From: Microvirga solisilvae | Lineage (GTDB): Bacteria > Pseudomonadota > Alphaproteobacteria > Rhizobiales > Beijerinckiaceae | Length of the DNA stretch: 64,000 bases | NCBI RefSeq assembly: GCF_022808595.1 | Contig: NZ_JAKUCN010000002.1 | Location: 310,001-374,000, forward strand | Direction of reading: 5' to 3' | In this document: positions 35,831-46,936 of the stretch, one piece after another | Layout of the letters: every line of letters begins with the position of its first letter | How positions within the stretch are numbered: the first letter of the stretch is position 1 | The notes under the pieces: generated by a model | What the model was told of the DNA's origin: nothing | The model's input: the letters and a program-made list of their open reading frames with translations, nothing else | Database searches by the model: none | Translations under genes and position numbers: made by a program

Positions 35831-36673
35831 TTAACGCGCTGTTGCCAGCTGCGTTGCCGGACCACCAGAGGACGCCACCGGCTGCTGCGCCAGGGTCTCG
35901 ATGGCATCGGCCAGATGATTGGCGAGGCAGTCGTAGCCCTTGTCGCTCATATGGAAGCCGTCCGCCGAGAGCATGGAGCGCAGCTCCTCCACGGAGCGGC
36001 TGTTCCAATCCTGCATCAAGGCATAGCGGGAGAACACCGAGACCTTCCGTTCCTGCCCGAGGGTGCTGACCGCCTGGACGAAGCGCTCGTAGCGGCCCAT
36101 GTCCTTGATCGCCGGGAAATATTGCTGGTCGAGGAGGATTAGGCTCGATCCCGAAGCTTTCACGGCAGCAATGCCGCGCTCCAAAAGCGCGCGGAACGCA
36201 TCCTCGTTCACGCCCTTGATCGCATCGTTCGTGCCAACCTGCCAGATCACGAGGTCGAAGCTCTGGGCTTTAAGGGATGACTCAAGCCGCTCGATGGTCT
36301 CGATGACTGTCTCACCGCCCTTGCCCGCGTTCACGACGGTGACACTGTCTTTCCAGCTGTCGTCCAGTTCGTCTTCGAGCTGCGCCGGGTAAGCACGGTC
36401 CGGCGAGGAGGCGCCAGCGCCTTCCGTCGAGGATGATCCGATGGCGAGAATGCGAACCGGTTCATGGCGCGCGATCTTCCGGGTGAGGGAAGGCACGGTG
36501 TCGTTGATGGTGAAAACCTTGCGCTTCGTCGCGCAAGCCATGTTCTCCGAGCTTGCCGCAGCAGGCAGGCCGGTCAATGCCAAGCTTAGGAAGAGAGCCG
36601 TCCCGGTGAAGCCGACAAATCGAGCCCCTTTGCCTGCTCTTTTTGGCGGGCAGGCACCTTTTGTTTGTTCCAT
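35831..36673 (-). CDS. SGNH/GDSL-type esterase, exported
   Basis: 280 aa. The N-terminus has a Lys/Arg-rich start followed by the hydrophobic stretch FTGTALFLSLALTGLPAAAS, a signal peptide ending near residue 41. The SGNH hydrolase blocks are block I LAIGSSSTEGAGAS (nucleophile Ser), block III WQVGTNDAI and block V SADGFHMSDKGYD (Asp/His). It should hydrolyse or transfer acyl esters in the periplasm. The reading frame overlaps the end of the OpgC-like gene by 88 bp in another frame, so the two are translationally linked. The signal peptide is encoded inside the overlap, so the start at ATG 36673 is needed; it has no good Shine-Dalgarno, which fits coupling. Confidence 0.86.
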   Translation of the reverse strand: MEQTKGACPPKRAGKGARFVGFTGTALFLSLALTGLPAAASSENMACATKRKVFTINDTVPSLTRKIARHEPVRILAIGSSSTEGAGASSPDRAYPAQLEDELDDSWKDSVTVVNAGKGGETVIETIERLESSLKAQSFDLVIWQVGTNDAIKGVNEDAFRALLERGIAAVKASGSSLILLDQQYFPAIKDMGRYERFVQAVSTLGQERKVSVFSRYALMQDWNSRSVEELRSMLSADGFHMSDKGYDCLANHLADAIETLAQQPVASSGGPATQLATAR

Positions 36674-37746
36674 TCGAGATATCGCGCCAGTGCAACAAGA
36701 CCAATGATACCAAGAATGGTGAATACCATGCCGATCAATTGCGGACTAGCGGAGGATTTAACGGTTGCCAGCGTCATGATGACCTGCCCGGCCGCACTCA
36801 GAAGAGAACCCGCAGCAAAGATCGTGAGGGCGTTCTGCCCCAGGCGGATCAGGTCCGGTCCAATGGGCGTCCTCTTGAAGGCGTCCCCGATATGGAACTG
36901 GGCCAGGAGATAGGCGAGCGCCAGGAAGTGCAGAACGCGGGCAAGCCCCAGATCGTGCTTCACGAGATCGAACTTCGTCCCGGCAAATTCAGGTAGCGCA
37001 GGCATCAAGCCGAAACCTGCGGTGACGGCGAGGGCAGAGAAGACGATGAAAGCGAGAGAGGCAATCGCCAAGCCACGCTTGTAGGGAACAGGCCTCTCCA
37101 GCATCAGCAATCCCGTCAGGATGCCGAGCGTGAACAGGAACTGCCAGGCAAAGGGATTGAAGAACCAGGTTCCGGGCTCAGGCCAGCTGTGCAGGGTGAG
37201 AACGCCCATGCGCGCCAGGGCATAGACGCCGCCGGACACCAGAAGGGCGAGGCCCGCATGGATGCGCGCCAGGATGAGTGCGACCGGCGCCCACAGCATG
37301 AGGGTGACGTAGAGCGGGAGAATATTGAAATAGCCAAGCTGGTGCCCGAGCAGAATGATGCCCGTGATGCCCTTGGCTGTGTCGCCGAACACGGCATTGC
37401 GGCCATGCTCCTCGATGAGCCCGATCTCTTCGCTCAGCTCATAGCCGATCGAGAAGAGAACGATGGCGCCTGCCGTCAGTGCGAGGTGGACGCGGTAGAG
37501 TTCGAAAGCGCGCTTGAGGCAGCGCTTCACCACGCCGAACAGATCGCCCTGCGGAAGCTTGGGGCCATAGACGAGCGCAACGGAGAGGCCCGAGATGAAA
37601 ATGAAGGCTTCGGTCGAATCGGAGAATCCGAAATTGCGCGGCGTGATGTGTTCGATCAGGTTGCCCGGAATATGATTGACGAAAATGATCACGAGGACGA
37701 GGCCCCGCCAGAAATCAATCGTCATGTTTCGCTTTTGGGCAGCCAT
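36586..37746 (-). CDS. opgC: OpgC-like membrane acyltransferase
   Basis: Integral membrane protein of 386 aa with about 10 hydrophobic helices, OpgC domain. The N-terminal motif RNMTIDFWRGLVLVIIFVNHIPGN contains the Asp/Arg pair and the His typical of OpgC and acyltransferase-3 relatives; STEAFIFISGLSVALVYG follows. OpgC succinylates osmoregulated periplasmic glucans. Here no opgG/opgH is nearby, and the partner is an overlapping SGNH esterase, so the acceptor glycan is open. ATG 37746 is chosen over an upstream TTG (37761). Confidence 0.88.
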   Translation of the reverse strand: MAAQKRNMTIDFWRGLVLVIIFVNHIPGNLIEHITPRNFGFSDSTEAFIFISGLSVALVYGPKLPQGDLFGVVKRCLKRAFELYRVHLALTAGAIVLFSIGYELSEEIGLIEEHGRNAVFGDTAKGITGIILLGHQLGYFNILPLYVTLMLWAPVALILARIHAGLALLVSGGVYALARMGVLTLHSWPEPGTWFFNPFAWQFLFTLGILTGLLMLERPVPYKRGLAIASLAFIVFSALAVTAGFGLMPALPEFAGTKFDLVKHDLGLARVLHFLALAYLLAQFHIGDAFKRTPIGPDLIRLGQNALTIFAAGSLLSAAGQVIMTLATVKSSASPQLIGMVFTILGIIGLVALARYLEWNKQKVPARQKEQAKGLDLSASPGRLSS

Positions 37747-37908
37747 CGATCTGTTCTTCAATCCTCAATGCATAATGAAACGCCAAGGTGGCAAAGGGGT
37801 TGCCTTGGCAAATCGCAAAGGCGGATGCAGCCGCGTGCACCGAAACAACTCAAACTATCATTGTGAGAACGGCGGACCGAATTACAAAAAATTCATGTTT
37901 GCGCAAGC

Positions 37909-38739
37909 CTAGCAGGCGGAACCGTTTTCAGTTTCTTGGATACCTTTGAAGAGCTTGGATAAAAAGACTTCGAGGGCCTGTTCGGGTGGACAATCCTTTT
38001 CTGTGAGAACACGAAGGCCCCATTGTTCGAGAACCGTTTGCTCCACCGGATTGGGGCGTAACATAAAAACATATGACGCCGGGCGATCACGCTCGTAGCC
38101 CGAGCCTGCCCAAGTTTTCCAGAGCCGATGCATGAGAAAGCGGATGTTGAGGTCGCTCATGCTGTAACCGATGAAGAGAATGGTTTTGCCGAGCGAATCC
38201 GAGCGGAACTTGATGTCGAGCGGTGATTCGAAGGAGAGCCGATCAAGATAATCCGTTTCCGTGATCACGATGGAGCCGTCATCGTCGAAGTCGCCATGGA
38301 ACTTCACGATCTGTGTCATGCCTTCGCGCACGCGGGCAATGTCCTTGGCGCTCACGATCTTCACGTAATCCTTGCCCTGAAGATCGAAGGCGGCTTCCAG
38401 GTTCCGGTCGAAATTGGTGGTGTAGATGATGGGAAAGTCGAGCTTGCAGATCAGCTCATGGACCTTCGAAGCCTTGAGCTTATCATCAGGGATCGTCCAG
38501 TTCCGGTCCATCCAGCTGCGCAAGGGGCCGATACTGCCCTGCTTGATGCGGTAATATTCCGCCAGCGTCAGGTAGTTCAGGTCGTCTTCCTTGAAGTCGG
38601 AAGGATCGATGGCAAGCTCGTCGGTGATATGCTCGATCAGAGTGCTCCAGGACGGCAGGCCCACGGTCATGGAGACGCCGGCTCCGGCAAACAGAATGGC
38701 CTGCCTCTTCCGAATCGCGGCGACCAGGTCTTCCAGCAC
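37909..38739 (-). CDS. Stand-alone SIR2-family protein, possible NADase/defence effector
   Basis: 276 aa, SIR2-like fold (SIR2_2 type) over nearly the whole length. NAD-site motifs are AILFAGAGVSMTVGLPSW (residues 14-31), IIYTTNFDRNLE with Asn109/Asp111, KFHGDFDDDGSI with catalytic His148, and LFIGYSMSDLNIRFL (188-202). Proteins with this fold act as NAD+-depleting effectors in anti-phage systems (ThsA, DSR, SIR2-pAgo), as well as in other roles. It lacks a SLOG sensor domain or other fusion, and no HerA, Argonaute or TIR gene is adjacent. The 3' end is AT-richer than the surroundings. It lies between the OpgC-like gene and divergent nudK. Confidence 0.82.
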   Translation of the reverse strand: MLEDLVAAIRKRQAILFAGAGVSMTVGLPSWSTLIEHITDELAIDPSDFKEDDLNYLTLAEYYRIKQGSIGPLRSWMDRNWTIPDDKLKASKVHELICKLDFPIIYTTNFDRNLEAAFDLQGKDYVKIVSAKDIARVREGMTQIVKFHGDFDDDGSIVITETDYLDRLSFESPLDIKFRSDSLGKTILFIGYSMSDLNIRFLMHRLWKTWAGSGYERDRPASYVFMLRPNPVEQTVLEQWGLRVLTEKDCPPEQALEVFLSKLFKGIQETENGSAC

Positions 38740-38866
38740 AACAAACTCCTCACAACAAACTCCCGTCCATAACGCTCGAAACCGCCGGTCGGGCTCAACG
38801 GGTGGATAAGTTTGGCCGTTTGGTGTGTTGTTGAGAGAATGAGCCGCCAGCAGGAGGGAGTCGCAC

Positions 38867-39439
38867 GTGACAGCCTACCGGATCAAGCAGATCGACACCG
38901 TCTATGAAGGATGGCGCAAGATCCTCAAGATGACCGTCCAAATGCCGGACGGGCGGACCATGATCCGCGAGGTGCTGAACAGCGGCGATGCCGCCGCCGT
39001 GCTGCCCTACGACCTGGAGCGGCGCAAGGCGATCCTCGTCCGGCAGTTCCGCGCGCCCGTCATGCACCGCGAGGGGCATCCGGATTTTCTGGAGGCCGTG
39101 GCAGGACTGCTCGACGAGGACGAGCCCGAGGCCTGCGCAAGGCGCGAGACCATGGAGGAGGCGGGCATCCGCGTGGAGCGCCTGGAACCTTTAGGTCATT
39201 TCTGGTCGGCGCCCGGCATCACGACCGAACGGCTGCACCTGTTCCTCGCGCCCTATACGCAGGCCGACCGCGTTGCCGAAGGCGGTGGGCTGGCGCACGA
39301 GCATGAAGACATCGAGGTGCTGGAGGTGAGCTTCGAGGAATTGGCGAACCTCGTCGCCTCCAACACCATCGCCGATATGAAGACCATGATCCTCGTGCAG
39401 GCCCTGCGGATGAAGCACCCGCAGGCTTTTGAAGGTTAG
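38867..39439 (+). CDS. nudK: NUDIX hydrolase, NudK (GDP-mannose pyrophosphatase)-like
   Basis: 190 aa. The Nudix box AGLLDEDEPEACARRETMEEAG is at about residues 81-102, quoted here as its two halves AGLLDEDEPEAC and RRETMEEAG; it matches E. coli NudK closely. The C-terminal HEHEDIEVLEVSFEELANL segment, followed by an IADMKTMILVQAL helix, is also NudK-like. It would hydrolyse nucleotide sugars such as GDP-mannose or ADP-ribose. The GTG start at 38867 is fixed by AGGAGGGAG 6 nt upstream. Its TAG stop overlaps the TAA of convergent fghA on the other strand. Confidence 0.88.
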   Translation: MTAYRIKQIDTVYEGWRKILKMTVQMPDGRTMIREVLNSGDAAAVLPYDLERRKAILVRQFRAPVMHREGHPDFLEAVAGLLDEDEPEACARRETMEEAGIRVERLEPLGHFWSAPGITTERLHLFLAPYTQADRVAEGGGLAHEHEDIEVLEVSFEELANLVASNTIADMKTMILVQALRMKHPQAFEG

Positions 39440-40278
39440 CCGAGCCGCTCGGCGTGCCAGCGCAAATGATCCTCAATAAAGGTTGCGATGAAGAAATAGG
39501 AATGGTCGTAACCTTCCTGGCGGCGCAGGGTGAGCGGCTGTCCTGCTTTCGCGCAAGCCTCTTCCAATAAATGCGGCTTCAGCTGGTTCTCGAGGAAGCC
39601 ATCGGCGGTTCCCTGATCGACGAGGATATGATCCACACGCGCTCCGCCCTGGATCAATGCGCAGGCATCGTAGTCATGCCACGCTGAACGGTCCGCTCCG
39701 ATATAGTTCGACAGTGCTTTCTCGCCCCATGGGCAATTCATCGGCGAGGCGATGGGTGCGAAGGCCGAGACGGCCTTGAAGCGTTCCGGATTGCGCAGGG
39801 CGATGGTGAGTGCACCATGGCCGCCCATGGAATGACCGGTAATGCCTTGCCGCGACATGTCGGCGGGCAGGTTCTCGGCCACGAGCGCCGGCAGTTCGCG
39901 CTCGATATAGGAGCGCATGCGATAGTTCTTCGCCCAGGGCTCTTGCACGGCATCCACGTAGAAGCCCGCGCCGAGACCGAAATCATAGGCGCCGTCCGCA
40001 TCATCCGGAACGCCATCACCGCGCGGGCTCGTATCCGGCGCGATGAGGATGAGACCGAGTTCCGAGGCAACACGTTGCGCGCCTGCTTTGACGGTAAAAT
40101 TCTCCTCCGTGCAGGTCAGCCCCGAGAGGAACCACACCACCGGCACCTTGCCCTTCGCAGCTTGCGGCGGAACATAGGCCGCAAAGCGCATGGGCGTGCC
40201 GGTTTCCTGCGAGAAATGGCGATAGACGAATTGCGTGCCGCCAAAGCAGCTCGCCTGCGAGACGATTTCGAAACTCAA
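39436..40278 (-). CDS. fghA: S-formylglutathione hydrolase
   Basis: Hydrolyses S-formylglutathione to formate and glutathione, the second step of glutathione-dependent formaldehyde oxidation. It is an alpha/beta hydrolase (esterase D family) of 280 aa. The oxyanion region VVWFLSGLTCTEENF, the nucleophile elbow ITGHSMGGHGA (Ser150), the Asp in VDQGTADGF and the His in EGYDHSYFF make a complete triad. It lies 13 nt downstream of the class III alcohol dehydrogenase that makes its substrate, so the two form an operon. Confidence 0.96.
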   Translation of the reverse strand: MSFEIVSQASCFGGTQFVYRHFSQETGTPMRFAAYVPPQAAKGKVPVVWFLSGLTCTEENFTVKAGAQRVASELGLILIAPDTSPRGDGVPDDADGAYDFGLGAGFYVDAVQEPWAKNYRMRSYIERELPALVAENLPADMSRQGITGHSMGGHGALTIALRNPERFKAVSAFAPIASPMNCPWGEKALSNYIGADRSAWHDYDACALIQGGARVDHILVDQGTADGFLENQLKPHLLEEACAKAGQPLTLRRQEGYDHSYFFIATFIEDHLRWHAERLG

Positions 40279-40291
40279 AACGCTCTCCCGA

Positions 40292-41404
<1,113 letters not shown>

Positions 41405-41545
41405 GCTCGTCTCTCCTCTGATTCGATGAGGTGGACTATGTGAAGTGCCATGACCCAAGGTCAATGGAGGCAAGCTGCTCTTCTCAGGCTTTCCAGAAGC
41501 ACTTGCCGGGCATATGTGTCTCTTCGACAATCAAAGGATCAGCCT

Positions 41546-42196
41546 GTGCCCAACGTTCGCGCCGCTATCATTCCCGTCACGCCGTTCCAGCAGAACTGCA
41601 CGTTACTCTGGTGCGAAAAGACCAAGAAGGCGGCAGTGATCGACCCCGGCGGCGATCTGGAGAGCATTCGCGATGCGATCGCGCAGAGCGGCGTGAGCGT
41701 GGAGAAGATCATTCTCACCCATGGCCATATCGATCATGCGGCAGGCGCGGCGGAGTTGCGCGAGGAGCTTGGCGTCACAATCGAAGGCCCGCACAAGGCG
41801 GATGACTTCATGCTTCAGCGTCTGGCCGAGCAGGGGCAGGCTTATGGAATTCCCGCGCGTCCGGTCACGCCGGATCGCTGGCTCGACGAGGGCGATACCG
41901 TCACCGTTGGCGAGCTGACACTCGACGTTCTGCATTGCCCTGGTCATTCGCCGGGCAGCGTCGTGCTGGTGTCGAAGGCGGAGCGCTTCGCTATCGTGGG
42001 CGACGTGATCTTCCAGGGCTCCGTCGGTCGCGTGGATTTACCCGGCGGCGACGGCAAGGCGCTCATCGCTTCGATCAAGGACAAGCTCCTGCCGCTCGGC
42101 GACGACATTGCCTTCATCTGCGGCCACGGCCCCATGAGCACGCTCGGCCAGGAGCGGCAGAGCAATCCGTTCCTCCAAGGTGAAGGATTGCTCTGA
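41546..42196 (+). CDS. MBL-fold metallohydrolase (glyoxalase II-like, YcbL type)
   Basis: 216-aa metallo-beta-lactamase-fold hydrolase. The metal motif THGHIDHAAG gives His59, His61, Asp63 and His64; further ligands are His in LDVLHCPGHSPGS, Asp in IVGDVIFQGSVGR and His in CGHGPMST. It resembles the short GloB/YcbL family, which hydrolyses thioesters such as S-lactoylglutathione. The start is GTG 41546 with AAAGGA 7 nt upstream. It is divergent from frmA with 141 bp between, so both glutathione-linked detoxification functions may share regulation; this is inference. Confidence 0.88.
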   Translation: MPNVRAAIIPVTPFQQNCTLLWCEKTKKAAVIDPGGDLESIRDAIAQSGVSVEKIILTHGHIDHAAGAAELREELGVTIEGPHKADDFMLQRLAEQGQAYGIPARPVTPDRWLDEGDTVTVGELTLDVLHCPGHSPGSVVLVSKAERFAIVGDVIFQGSVGRVDLPGGDGKALIASIKDKLLPLGDDIAFICGHGPMSTLGQERQSNPFLQGEGLL

Positions 42197-42287
42197 GAGC
42201 GCTGCATCGGTCTGATATTCCAGGGCTCAGATGACACGAGCCCTGGAATTCATCTCTTAGCTTTTGCGATGGCTGGGCTTAGGCCTG

Positions 42288-42959
42288 TCACCCGTTCCGT
42301 CGTACGCCGATAACGACGGGCGACTTGTCACGCTCCAAAGTGCTTCGAGAAATTTCCTCGTTGAACTGCACGATGGCCAAGGCCTCATTCAAAGCACGGA
42401 CATACCGCGTGCGGCTGGTATGGCGGTCCATGGCCCAATGATAGCGGACCTCATAGGTCTTCGGCGTATTAGCTTCCTTGAGTGCGGCGGCTTGTCGTGC
42501 CTCATCCTGACGACGGCGGCTTTCGGCCTCCATGTCACGGCGACGATCTGCCAGCTCCCGATCGCGGTCTGCCTGCTTGCGGTCGCGTTCTCGCCGCTCG
42601 TTGTCGCGGCGCTCCTGATATTCACGATCATAATCCCGGGCAGAAGAGGTCGTGTCCGTTTCATAGACGCCTGAGCTCTCCGAGTATTCACGTGAATCCT
42701 CTCTCTGCGGCACTCCGAATGCTGAGATCCAGAATGCGGCAACAGAAATTCCAGCAACTTCCGCAGAACTATCCGCCCACATACATGCGATGATGATGAA
42801 GAACGTTGCCCACCAGCGATGCTGATACAACCAGGACACGATGGGGATGTTTTCGACAATGCCCCATACGAATGCTCCAATGCTATAAAGAAGCGCCTTT
42901 CCGATAAAATACGCGAGGATCAGGCCTACGATCGTCAGGCCTGCAATCAATGTGTCCAT
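42288..42959 (-). CDS. Membrane protein with long charged helix, unknown function
   Basis: 223 aa from ATG 42959 (GGGGGG just upstream). Two or three hydrophobic segments occupy residues 3-75 (LIAGLTIVGLILAYFIG, WWATFFIIIACMWA and VAGISVAAFWISAFG). They are followed by a strongly charged Arg/Glu/Asp helix (about 95-165, repeats like ERRERDRKQADRDRELADRR) and a folded C-terminal part (YEVRYHWAMDRHTSRTRYVRALNEALAIVQF). The GC content is a little lower than the neighbours. No family recognised; the charged helix may be a single alpha-helix spacer or a coiled coil. Confidence 0.62.
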   Translation of the reverse strand: MDTLIAGLTIVGLILAYFIGKALLYSIGAFVWGIVENIPIVSWLYQHRWWATFFIIIACMWADSSAEVAGISVAAFWISAFGVPQREDSREYSESSGVYETDTTSSARDYDREYQERRDNERRERDRKQADRDRELADRRRDMEAESRRRQDEARQAAALKEANTPKTYEVRYHWAMDRHTSRTRYVRALNEALAIVQFNEEISRSTLERDKSPVVIGVRRNG

Positions 42960-43059
42960 AATGCCCCCCGGCGGACGAGTTTTTAGGATGCGAATTCTTG
43001 AGGATGGTTGTGGTGATCCCACCCGAAACATACTGCAGCCGCAGTGTAAAAAGCAGGTA

Positions 43060-43090
43060 AAGCGGCCAAGGGAAAATCCCCTGGCCGCTT
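43060..43090 (-). terminator. Terminator hairpin downstream of katA
   Basis: AAGCGGCCAAGGG (43060-43072) pairs with CCCCTGGCCGCTT (43078-43090) with one internal mismatch. The T-run on the minus strand (CTTTTTAC) is offset by about 8 nt. It is 26 nt beyond the katA stop. Confidence 0.65.
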
Positions 43091-43115
43091 CATTCTAGTC
43101 GCTCAGACGCATTGC

Positions 43116-44579
<1,464 letters not shown>

Positions 44580-44627
44580 GGTCGTCCCCATTGAGTGGAG
44601 GCACCATGCCGGGGCGTGGCAATAAGG

Positions 44628-44637
44628 TCCAATTGGA
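44628..44637. promoter_or_regulatory. Palindrome in the katA-oxyR divergent promoter region
   Basis: TCCAATTGGA is a perfect 10-bp palindrome in the 96-bp gap between katA and oxyR. OxyR normally binds spaced half-sites with a T-N11-A pattern, and I cannot align a complete site with confidence. It is noted as a position likely to fall inside the OxyR footprint. Confidence 0.3.
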
Positions 44638-44675
44638 TTGATTACAAAGAGCGATCAGATATTCTTATCGCCGTC

Positions 44676-45575
44676 ATGATCACCCTTCGACAGTTACGAT
44701 ATTTCGAGGCGCTCGCGCGCACGCAGCATTTCGGGATGGCGGCCGACCAATGCGCCGTGACCCAGCCTGCGCTTTCCATGCAGATCAAGGAACTGGAGCG
44801 GGAACTCGGCATCGAGCTCGTGGAGCGGCGCGGCAATTCCGTGGTGCTGACCTTGGCGGGGCAGGAGATTGCCGCGCGGGCGGAGACAATCCTGGGTCAG
44901 GTGCGGGAATTGTCGGAGTTGGCGCGCCAACATCAGGGTGTGCTCTCCGGCCCCATGCGGCTCGGCATCATTCCCTCGGTCGCGCCTTATCTCCTGCCTG
45001 CGATCCTGACGGAAGTGCAGCAGCATTATCAGGCGCTCGATCTGCAGATCCGCGAGACGCAGACCGACACATTGGTAGATGAGCTGTCACGGGGCGCTCT
45101 GGATGTGATCCTGATCGCGCTACCGACTCAGAACACACAGCTTGAAGCCATGCCGCTCTTTGATGATCGCTTCCTCGTGGCGGTGCAGGCTCAGGCTGCC
45201 GATCAATGGGCCTCGAAGGATCTGCTGGAATGGATCGGGCAGGAACGTCTGCTTCTGCTGGAGGAGGGCCATTGCCTGCGCGACCAGGCGCTTCACTATT
45301 GCCAGATTGCCAACAGGCAGGCGCGACAATCTCTCGGTGCGGCATCGCTCACCACCATCATGCAGATGGTGGCAGCGGGCCATGGCATCACGCTCTTGCC
45401 TGAACTCTGCGCGGAAGCGGAAGTCGACCGCCAGCGCGTGGCGCTCATTCCATTTCCCAGCGATCCGCCGAAACGCAGCTTGGGCCTTGTGTGGCGGAAG
45501 TCATCGGGGAGGAAGAAAGATTTCGCGGCTCTGGCCGATCTCATCAGAAGCGTGCGCCAAGCGCAGGCGGCATGA
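44676..45575 (+). CDS. oxyR: OxyR, peroxide-sensing LysR-family regulator
   Basis: 299 aa. The N-terminal LysR winged helix-turn-helix MITLRQLRYFEALARTQHFGMAADQCAVTQPALSMQ occupies residues 1-60. The effector domain has both redox cysteines: Cys200 in LLEEGHCLRDQAL and Cys209 in HYCQ, the spacing of E. coli Cys199/Cys208, so peroxide sensing by disulfide should work. The start at 44676 is the family start; a frame extension upstream is not conserved. It activates the divergent katA and represses itself in other bacteria. A shared terminator separates it from the convergent transporter gene. Confidence 0.95.
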   Translation: MITLRQLRYFEALARTQHFGMAADQCAVTQPALSMQIKELERELGIELVERRGNSVVLTLAGQEIAARAETILGQVRELSELARQHQGVLSGPMRLGIIPSVAPYLLPAILTEVQQHYQALDLQIRETQTDTLVDELSRGALDVILIALPTQNTQLEAMPLFDDRFLVAVQAQAADQWASKDLLEWIGQERLLLLEEGHCLRDQALHYCQIANRQARQSLGAASLTTIMQMVAAGHGITLLPELCAEAEVDRQRVALIPFPSDPPKRSLGLVWRKSSGRKKDFAALADLIRSVRQAQAA

Positions 45576-45584
45576 CAAAAGAAA

Positions 45585-45615
45585 AGGCTCCCCGACTCTC
45601 GTCGGGAAGCCTCTT
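45585..45615. terminator. Bidirectional terminator between oxyR and the YeeE/YedE transporter gene
   Basis: AGGCTCCCCGAC (45585-45596) and GTCGGGAAGCCT (45601-45612) form a stem with two internal mismatches and loop TCTC. A-rich sequence on the left and CTCTT on the right can serve both convergent genes. Confidence 0.7.
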
Positions 45616-45635
45616 AAGATCAGGAGCGATTGGCT

Positions 45636-46871
45636 TTAGCAGCCCGTGAGCTTCACACGCTCCACTTCGAGGCCGAAGAGCGGGCGCACGCGTGTGCCTA
45701 TCACATTGCCCGCGAAGGCCGCGACGAGCCACACCCAGCCGTGGAAGCTGCCGGATGCGATGCCGGAGAAATATGCGCCGATATTACAGCCATAAGCCAG
45801 GCGCGCGCCGTAGCCGAGAAGCAGGCCGCCGACGATGGCGGCAGCAGCCGAGCGCAGCGGGATCTTCCAGGTGGGTGCGAAACGTCCGGCGAGCGATGAG
45901 GCAAACTGAGCGCCGAGGATGATACCGAAATCCATCACCGTCGTGATGTCATTGAAGATGCTGCTGTTCAATGCGGCCTGATTGGCGGGGCTCGACCAAT
46001 AGGGCCAGCTTGCCACGTCGAAGCCGATGAAAGCGGCGATCTTCGAGCCCCAGAGGGCGAAGGCCGAAGTGACACCCCAGGGACGGCCCGCGAGATAGAG
46101 CGTGACGAAGTTCAACAGCGCCAACGCCACCGCACCCGCAACGATCGGCCAAGGGCCGCGCGTGAAGCGTGCCAAGCCATGACGCGGCGAGGGCGCGGAT
46201 TCGATGAGCCTGCCGTGGCGGCGCTTCTCGAACACCACGGTGATGGCGGCAATGAGCGCGAAGACGGTGAGCTGCACGGCGAGCGCCGTCCAGGGGCCCC
46301 AGAGCTCGATGATGGAGATCTTGGGCAGGCTCGGCAGCGCCGTCCACCAATGCAGATGCGCTGCGCCGATGGCGGAGCCTGCGATGAAGGCAGCAAGCGT
46401 GATCACCATGCGCGTCGAGCCGCCACCGACAGTGTAGAGCGTGCCGGAGGCGCAGCCGCCGCCGAGCTGCATGCCGATGCCGAAGATGAAGGCGCCGAAC
46501 ACCACGCCGATGCCGGCGGGCGAGACGTTGCCGGCGACCGGCTGGCCGAAGAGAGTGCCGGAGGCGAGCACGGGGAAGAAGAGGATGGAGGCAATCGCCA
46601 GCATCACCATCTGCGCGCGCAGACCCTCGCCACGCCTGTCTGCGATGAAGACGCGCCAGGCGGAGGTAAAGCCGAAAGCTGCATGATAGAGCACAAGGCC
46701 AAGCGCCGCGCCGAGCACGTAGAGGGCAGCCTGCTTCGGATTGATGATGGCCCCCAGAAGGGCCGCGCCGCCAATGATGCCTGTGGCGGCAGCCAGGGAC
46801 GCCGGAGCATTGATGGTCGAGCTTGTCCGGTTTCCGACGGAAAGAGGTGAAGCCACTGCCGAGCTGGACAT
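45636..46871 (-). CDS. YeeE/YedE family sulfur-compound transporter (TsuA-like)
   Basis: Integral membrane protein of 411 aa with about 10 hydrophobic helices in two pseudo-symmetric halves. Each half carries the family Cys motif: GMQLGGGCASGTLYTVGGGS near residue 135 and YGARLAYGCNIGAYFSGIASGSFHGWVW near the C-terminus. These conserved cysteines conduct thiosulfate in TsuA (YeeE). Transport of thiosulfate or a related sulfur species is the inferred role. The divergent neighbour is a cysteine synthase, which can use thiosulfate or sulfide. ATG 46871 is chosen for AAGGAAGA upstream. An AT-rich palindromic region separates it from cysK. Confidence 0.88.
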   Translation of the reverse strand: MSSSAVASPLSVGNRTSSTINAPASLAAATGIIGGAALLGAIINPKQAALYVLGAALGLVLYHAAFGFTSAWRVFIADRRGEGLRAQMVMLAIASILFFPVLASGTLFGQPVAGNVSPAGIGVVFGAFIFGIGMQLGGGCASGTLYTVGGGSTRMVITLAAFIAGSAIGAAHLHWWTALPSLPKISIIELWGPWTALAVQLTVFALIAAITVVFEKRRHGRLIESAPSPRHGLARFTRGPWPIVAGAVALALLNFVTLYLAGRPWGVTSAFALWGSKIAAFIGFDVASWPYWSSPANQAALNSSIFNDITTVMDFGIILGAQFASSLAGRFAPTWKIPLRSAAAAIVGGLLLGYGARLAYGCNIGAYFSGIASGSFHGWVWLVAAFAGNVIGTRVRPLFGLEVERVKLTGC

Positions 46872-46936
46872 TGACGTCTTCCTTGATTGCATAGGTGGAA
46901 GAGAAAGGCCTTTGTGGCCTGCGCCATGAACATGTG

